A model generated the notes under the pieces. That model was not told the DNA's origin. It did not search any database and saw only the letters and a program-made list of their open reading frames with translations. From the NCBI GenBank assembly GCA_031411235.1, contig JANOAR010000135.1, forward strand, positions 3,809 through 67,808: a stretch of DNA of 64,000 nt, written 5' to 3'. Positions within the stretch are counted from its first letter, which is position 1; each line of letters opens with the position of its first letter. Both the position numbers and the translations under genes were made by a program. Source of the DNA: JANOAR01 sp031411235. Its GTDB lineage: Bacteria; Verrucomicrobiota; Verrucomicrobiia; Verrucomicrobiales; Verrucomicrobiaceae. This document shows positions 61,528 to 64,000 of the stretch, piece after piece.

Positions 61528-61953
61528 TTAGCTCTCTGTTTTGACGGTGGGATGATGGCGGTTGTGCCAAGTGTGCTGGTCGGCAAGCTCTGCCTCGTAA
61601 GTCGTCTCGTCGGTAGCAATTCTGCTGTGACAACACCAGTCGAAGCAAACCACCCGCCTCTTATCGGTCTTGATTCTGTCGGTGTCCATAGCCGTATCCA
61701 ATGTTGCCGATTTGATCGCTTCGGAGGGAATGCCATCCTTCCCAAGACTATCGAGGAACCAAGCTTGCATCTCGGATGCGATTTGGAGCTGGAGCAATCC
61801 TTGTGTGTTGTGCGTCGCTTGGCCGGCAAGAATGTCGAAGTGTATAGATCCCGATGGTAAATCTGCCAGAACCTCCAAGTCGGCACCCATCCGCCAACCA
61901 ATTGCCATGTGGCACAGGGCGTCAGCGTAATGTTGGATGACTCCACTTCTCAT
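61528..61953 (-). CDS. Hypothetical protein, 141 aa
   Basis: No family recognised. Composition is balanced and natural (MRSGVIQHYADALCHM ... HNRHHPTVKTES), with an alpha/beta pattern and several His and Cys (FDWCCHSRI). GC content is lower than in most neighbouring genes. The 3' end converges with the serine-hydrolase gene. The competing frames on either strand over the same bases look random, so this is the best call, but coding is not certain. Confidence 0.55.
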   Translation of the reverse strand: MRSGVIQHYADALCHMAIGWRMGADLEVLADLPSGSIHFDILAGQATHNTQGLLQLQIASEMQAWFLDSLGKDGIPSEAIKSATLDTAMDTDRIKTDKRRVVCFDWCCHSRIATDETTYEAELADQHTWHNRHHPTVKTES

Positions 61954-62169
61954 TTTCTTGAGCCAACAGAGGGCTTTGTGAAAATCAACACTCGTTTCGC
62001 AGCGAGCCGCGCCGCGTTCCGGTAAACTCCGCCCCGCCGCCTCACTTCTGTGCAGGCCCGCAGCAAAATAATTCTGAGTCTTTCTGCTTTTGTTCTGGTG
62101 TTGGTCTTCCGTATTTCGTTAAATCGCGTTGGAATAGGCATTCCCCCGTTAGTTTTCTGGCTTTGACCC
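61954..62169. other. Intergenic gap
   Basis: No supported gene. A minus-strand frame (61950-62207) has no recognisable character. The right half contains AT-rich stretches (about 62080-62130) that could be a promoter for the downstream repeat/FN3 region. Confidence 0.45.
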
Positions 62170-62565
62170 ATGACTGCGCCCACCTCACCTAGTGATACAG
62201 CTTCCACGGCAGGGGGAGGGCGTGCCGTGGCTCGCTCGCAGGCGGGCAGAACGTCGGGGGCGCGTGCCTTACATCGCTTTTATGCCTCAAGATTGTGCCG
62301 TGCGGGTGTCGTGATCGACTTTCTGGCCTCAAGATTCTGCCGTGCGAGCGTCGCACGGCAGATTCTGGCCGTCCGATTCTGCCGTGCGGGCGTCGCGCGG
62401 CACTTTCGCGAGGCTGGCGAGGGGCGTGCGACGCTCCCATCGTTCAAAATTGCGACAAATTCGGGCCGCGCGAGCCTCGCACGCCCCGATCTGGCCGCAA
62501 GATTCTCGATCACGACACCCGCGCGCCACGATCTGACGGCCCTTTTCCACCCCTCGGCACCATGA
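62170..62565 (+). CDS. Possible 131-aa Arg-rich 14-residue-repeat protein
   Basis: The frame starts at ATG 62170 and covers the 42-bp tandem repeat, giving units such as ASRLCRAGVVIDFL, ASRFCRASVARQIL and AVRFCRAGVARHFR with an exact 14-residue step. The stop TGA (62563-62565) overlaps ATG 62562 of the next gene in ATGA, a coupling-like arrangement. The absence of indels in seven diverged repeat units would suit a coding frame, but several other frames are also open in the repeat, so translation is doubtful. Alternatively only the DNA or RNA structure matters. Confidence 0.3.
   Translation: MTAPTSPSDTASTAGGGRAVARSQAGRTSGARALHRFYASRLCRAGVVIDFLASRFCRASVARQILAVRFCRAGVARHFREAGEGRATLPSFKIATNSGRASLARPDLAARFSITTPARHDLTALFHPSAP
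62241..62534. repeat. Exact 42-bp tandem repeat of palindromic units (seven copies)
   Basis: Seven units, each exactly 42 bases (62241, 62283, 62325, 62367, 62409, 62451, 62493), diverged in sequence but constant in length. The core of each is a palindrome, best in unit 3: TCTGCCGTGCGA (62337-62348), loop GCG, TCGCACGGCAGA (62352-62363), a perfect 12-bp stem. Units 2, 4 and 5-7 show weaker versions. Each could form an RNA or DNA cruciform hairpin. No unique spacers, so not CRISPR. Confidence 0.85.
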
Positions 62566-63704
62566 GAGTGATCCGATTTGACGAGGGCTTTCGCTTTGAT
62601 GACCCGAACTCGTTTTGGGGGGATCCCTCCTACCAATTAGAACCCGGCGACCCCGGCTACATCAATACCGGGCTAGAGCCCGGTGCCACCCAACCCAAAA
62701 CCAACCACACCACCATGAGTGCCTCCAATGAAACACCTCGGAATCTGAAAGTACTGCTCGCTCTCGGGCATGATTTTGCCGTCGGCCTGACCCAGTTGCA
62801 GGACGTCATCGGCATGCATCACCATCGCGGCACCACGGTGCTCGCCGCCCTGGCGAAGCTGGAGGGCGACCCCGCCGCCCCGGCGGGCAGCAATGCCAAT
62901 AAGGGGTCGCAACTGGTGTTCAAGGACTGCGAGAATACCCTGGACGCCGCGCAGGCCGCCATGGTGGCGCTGAGCGATGGCGCGGTGAAAACCCTGCTCT
63001 CCGGCTACCGCACCCTCATGGACGGGGTGAACGGCCACAGCTACAACGCCGGGTGGGCCGCCGCCGGATTCACCAACAACAAGACCGCCGTGCCCAGCAA
63101 CCACGGCGACCGCCTGACGCTGCTGGCCGCGATGCGTGCCTACCTGGTGGCCCACCCCACGCATGAGGGCAGCCTGCCCCAGCCCAGCGGCCCCGCCCTG
63201 GCGGTGACCGCCGCCGCCGCGCTGGCGCTGCACACCCAGTTCAACACCGCACGCGCCCTGGTGAACACCCTGGGCGGCACGCAGGAAACTTGCAAAAACC
63301 TGCGCGACGCGGACTCCGACGGCCTGTTTGACGAGATGTCCGGCGGCATCGCTGAAGTGCGCGATCTGCTGCCCGCGAATGACCCGCGCTGGGAGACCCT
63401 GGGGCTGAACATTCCCGCCAATCCCACGCCGCCCGAGGCCGTGGCCAGCCTGACGCTGATCCCCGCTGGCACCGGCAAGGAACTCGCCGCCTGGCCCCAC
63501 GCGCGCCGCGCCGCGAGCTACCGCATCTTCATCAAGGTGGCAGGTATTGATGTGGACTTCCGCTTCGTGGATCGCTCGCAAGACCTGGAATACACGATCA
63601 AAGGCCTCGCCGCCGGGCAGGACATCTCCGTCTATGTACTGGCCACCAACGCAGCCGGCGATGCCCCGCCCTCGCCCACGGTGACAAAGATCGTGGGGGC
63701 GTAG
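62562..63704 (+). CDS. FN3-domain-containing hypothetical protein
   Basis: A 380-aa protein with no signal peptide or membrane segment seen. An unusual acidic N-terminus (FDEGFRFDDPNSFWG, LEPGDPGYINTG) is followed by a helical middle (~60-280; VGLTQLQDVIGMHHHRGTTVLAALAKLEG) not recognised, and a C-terminal FN3 domain (~300-380; SYRIFIKVAGIDVDF, YTIKGLAAGQDISVYVLATNAAGD). The open frame extends to 62295 through the palindromic repeat, which is unlikely coding; ATG 62562 or ATG 62715 (329 aa) are the candidate starts. It may be a surface or scaffold protein. Confidence 0.72.
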   Translation: MRVIRFDEGFRFDDPNSFWGDPSYQLEPGDPGYINTGLEPGATQPKTNHTTMSASNETPRNLKVLLALGHDFAVGLTQLQDVIGMHHHRGTTVLAALAKLEGDPAAPAGSNANKGSQLVFKDCENTLDAAQAAMVALSDGAVKTLLSGYRTLMDGVNGHSYNAGWAAAGFTNNKTAVPSNHGDRLTLLAAMRAYLVAHPTHEGSLPQPSGPALAVTAAAALALHTQFNTARALVNTLGGTQETCKNLRDADSDGLFDEMSGGIAEVRDLLPANDPRWETLGLNIPANPTPPEAVASLTLIPAGTGKELAAWPHARRAASYRIFIKVAGIDVDFRFVDRSQDLEYTIKGLAAGQDISVYVLATNAAGDAPPSPTVTKIVGA

Positions 63705-63713
63705 GAGGAGGGG

Positions 63714-63760
63714 GAGAGGTGGGAGGTCGGAGGTGGGAGGTCGGAAGTGGGAGGCTGGGA
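63714..63760 (+). repeat. Heptamer array (GGGAGGT family), purine arm only
   Basis: In-phase units GAGAGGT, GGGAGGT, CGGAGGT, GGGAGGT, CGGAAGT, GGGAGGC, TGGGA begin ten bases after the FN3-gene stop. No complementary arm is seen before the next start at 63839. Related to the GGAAGTC family at 37703. Confidence 0.7.
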
Positions 63761-63838
63761 TTCTACATCGCGGCGAGCAGGTATCTCAGTTGTTCTGGCT
63801 TGCCTCGCGCCATGGCTTTCCGCTAGCCTCTCTTTTTT

Positions 63839-64000
63839 ATGCGTTCACTCCCGCTACTTACCCTCCTCGTCACCCTCACGGCACTGCTCGTGCCCAGCCA
63901 AGCTGCGGAGGACTTCTGCGGCCACTGCGGCAAGAATCAGTTGCCCGCTCCCATTCACCCGACGCCGGGCCGGAAATTCGCCCGTGATCGGTTCGTGGAT
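63839..64000 (+). CDS. Secreted protein, 5' end only (runs off the window)
   Basis: An open frame from ATG 63839 to the window end. The first residues form a signal peptide (MRSLPLLTLLVTLTALLVPSQA), followed by a mature start with a CxxC-like pair (EDFCGHCGKN) and a Pro/Arg-rich stretch. Only 54 residues are visible, so the family is not assigned. The frame is not interrupted. Confidence 0.7.
   Translation, partial: MRSLPLLTLLVTLTALLVPSQAAEDFCGHCGKNQLPAPIHPTPGRKFARDRFVD

Noticed and set aside
61950..62207. 85-aa minus-strand frame
   Set aside because: No recognisable features; overlaps the 141-aa gene start and the repeat region; composition looks random.
62241..62534. CRISPR array
   Set aside because: Units are 42 bp head-to-tail without unique spacers, the sequences are diverged palindromes, and no cas gene is present.
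62295..62561. N-terminal extension of the FN3 protein (frame from 62295)
   Set aside because: It is encoded by the palindromic tandem repeat and looks like random Arg/Cys-rich sequence; the conserved-looking acidic N-terminus starts at ATG 62562.

Overview
The window is a high-GC chromosomal segment. Its composition suggests a member of the Verrucomicrobiota, probably a Verrucomicrobiaceae/Prosthecobacter-like lineage. This is inferred from the gene mix: a DUF5009-type acyltransferase, a sialate O-acetylesterase, a secreted beta-helix protein, a verrucomicrobial-style type IV pilus/type II secretion-like locus with several prepilins, very large FN3/Ig adhesin-like proteins, and a secreted squalene-cyclase-like toroid protein fused into a thioredoxin operon. 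No rRNA or tRNA gene, CRISPR array, IS element or phage module was recognised. Start codons are typically preceded by C/T-rich leaders without a Shine-Dalgarno motif, so start calls rest on family alignment rather than on ribosome binding sites.

Layout. 0.3-5.3 kb: housekeeping genes gpmI, aroC, a MarR regulator with its own terminator, a PgeF/YfiH protein and ispE. 5.3-8.2 kb (minus): membrane acyltransferase and sialate O-acetylesterase. 8.4-12.6 kb: enolase-superfamily enzyme, DUF6580-like membrane protein, RlmI-like rRNA methyltransferase, SufR-like HTH regulator. 12.8-14.3 kb: a sensor histidine kinase gene broken by a frameshift and an in-frame stop. 14.3-21.0 kb: a TerB/FHA/ABC fusion transporter, a large P-loop ATPase with an unfamiliar C-terminal domain, and a small unknown. 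21.1-28.9 kb: MidA-type methyltransferase, secreted beta-helix protein, sugar isomerase, cystathionine gamma-synthase-like enzyme, GT4 glycosyltransferase, menA. 28.9-41.6 kb: secretin, then (divergent) a pseudopilin, PilT-like ATPase, PilM/N/O/P-like proteins, two more prepilins, a PilX/GspK-like protein and PilC/GspF. 41.7-56.0 kb: an SDR enzyme, a 2263-residue secreted multidomain protein, and a tight four-gene operon of secreted proteins ending in a thioredoxin fusion. 56.1-64.0 kb: mtnA, a MetE-like zinc methyltransferase, two serine hydrolases, a small unknown, an exact 42-bp tandem palindromic repeat, an FN3 protein and the 5' end of a further secreted protein.

The most unusual signal is not a gene. 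At least a dozen degenerate tandem arrays with a 7-bp (once 8-bp) period are scattered through the window. Most are built as a purine-rich arm, a short loop and a pyrimidine-rich complementary arm, so the transcript could fold into a long imperfect hairpin. On the coding strand the pyrimidine arm repeatedly ends at, overlaps or lies inside the start or signal-peptide region of the next gene. In several genes the array is translated: a prepilin leader, two signal peptides, an SDR N-terminus, and two linkers between repeated modules of the thioredoxin fusion. Different unit families occupy different loci, and neighbouring arrays often share a family.

Functionally, the pilus-like locus (28.9-41.6 kb) would build an envelope-spanning fibre or secretion machine. 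The giant FN3/Ig/cyclophilin/SUMF1 protein downstream and the secreted four-gene operon are plausible surface or periplasmic partners, but that link is by proximity only.
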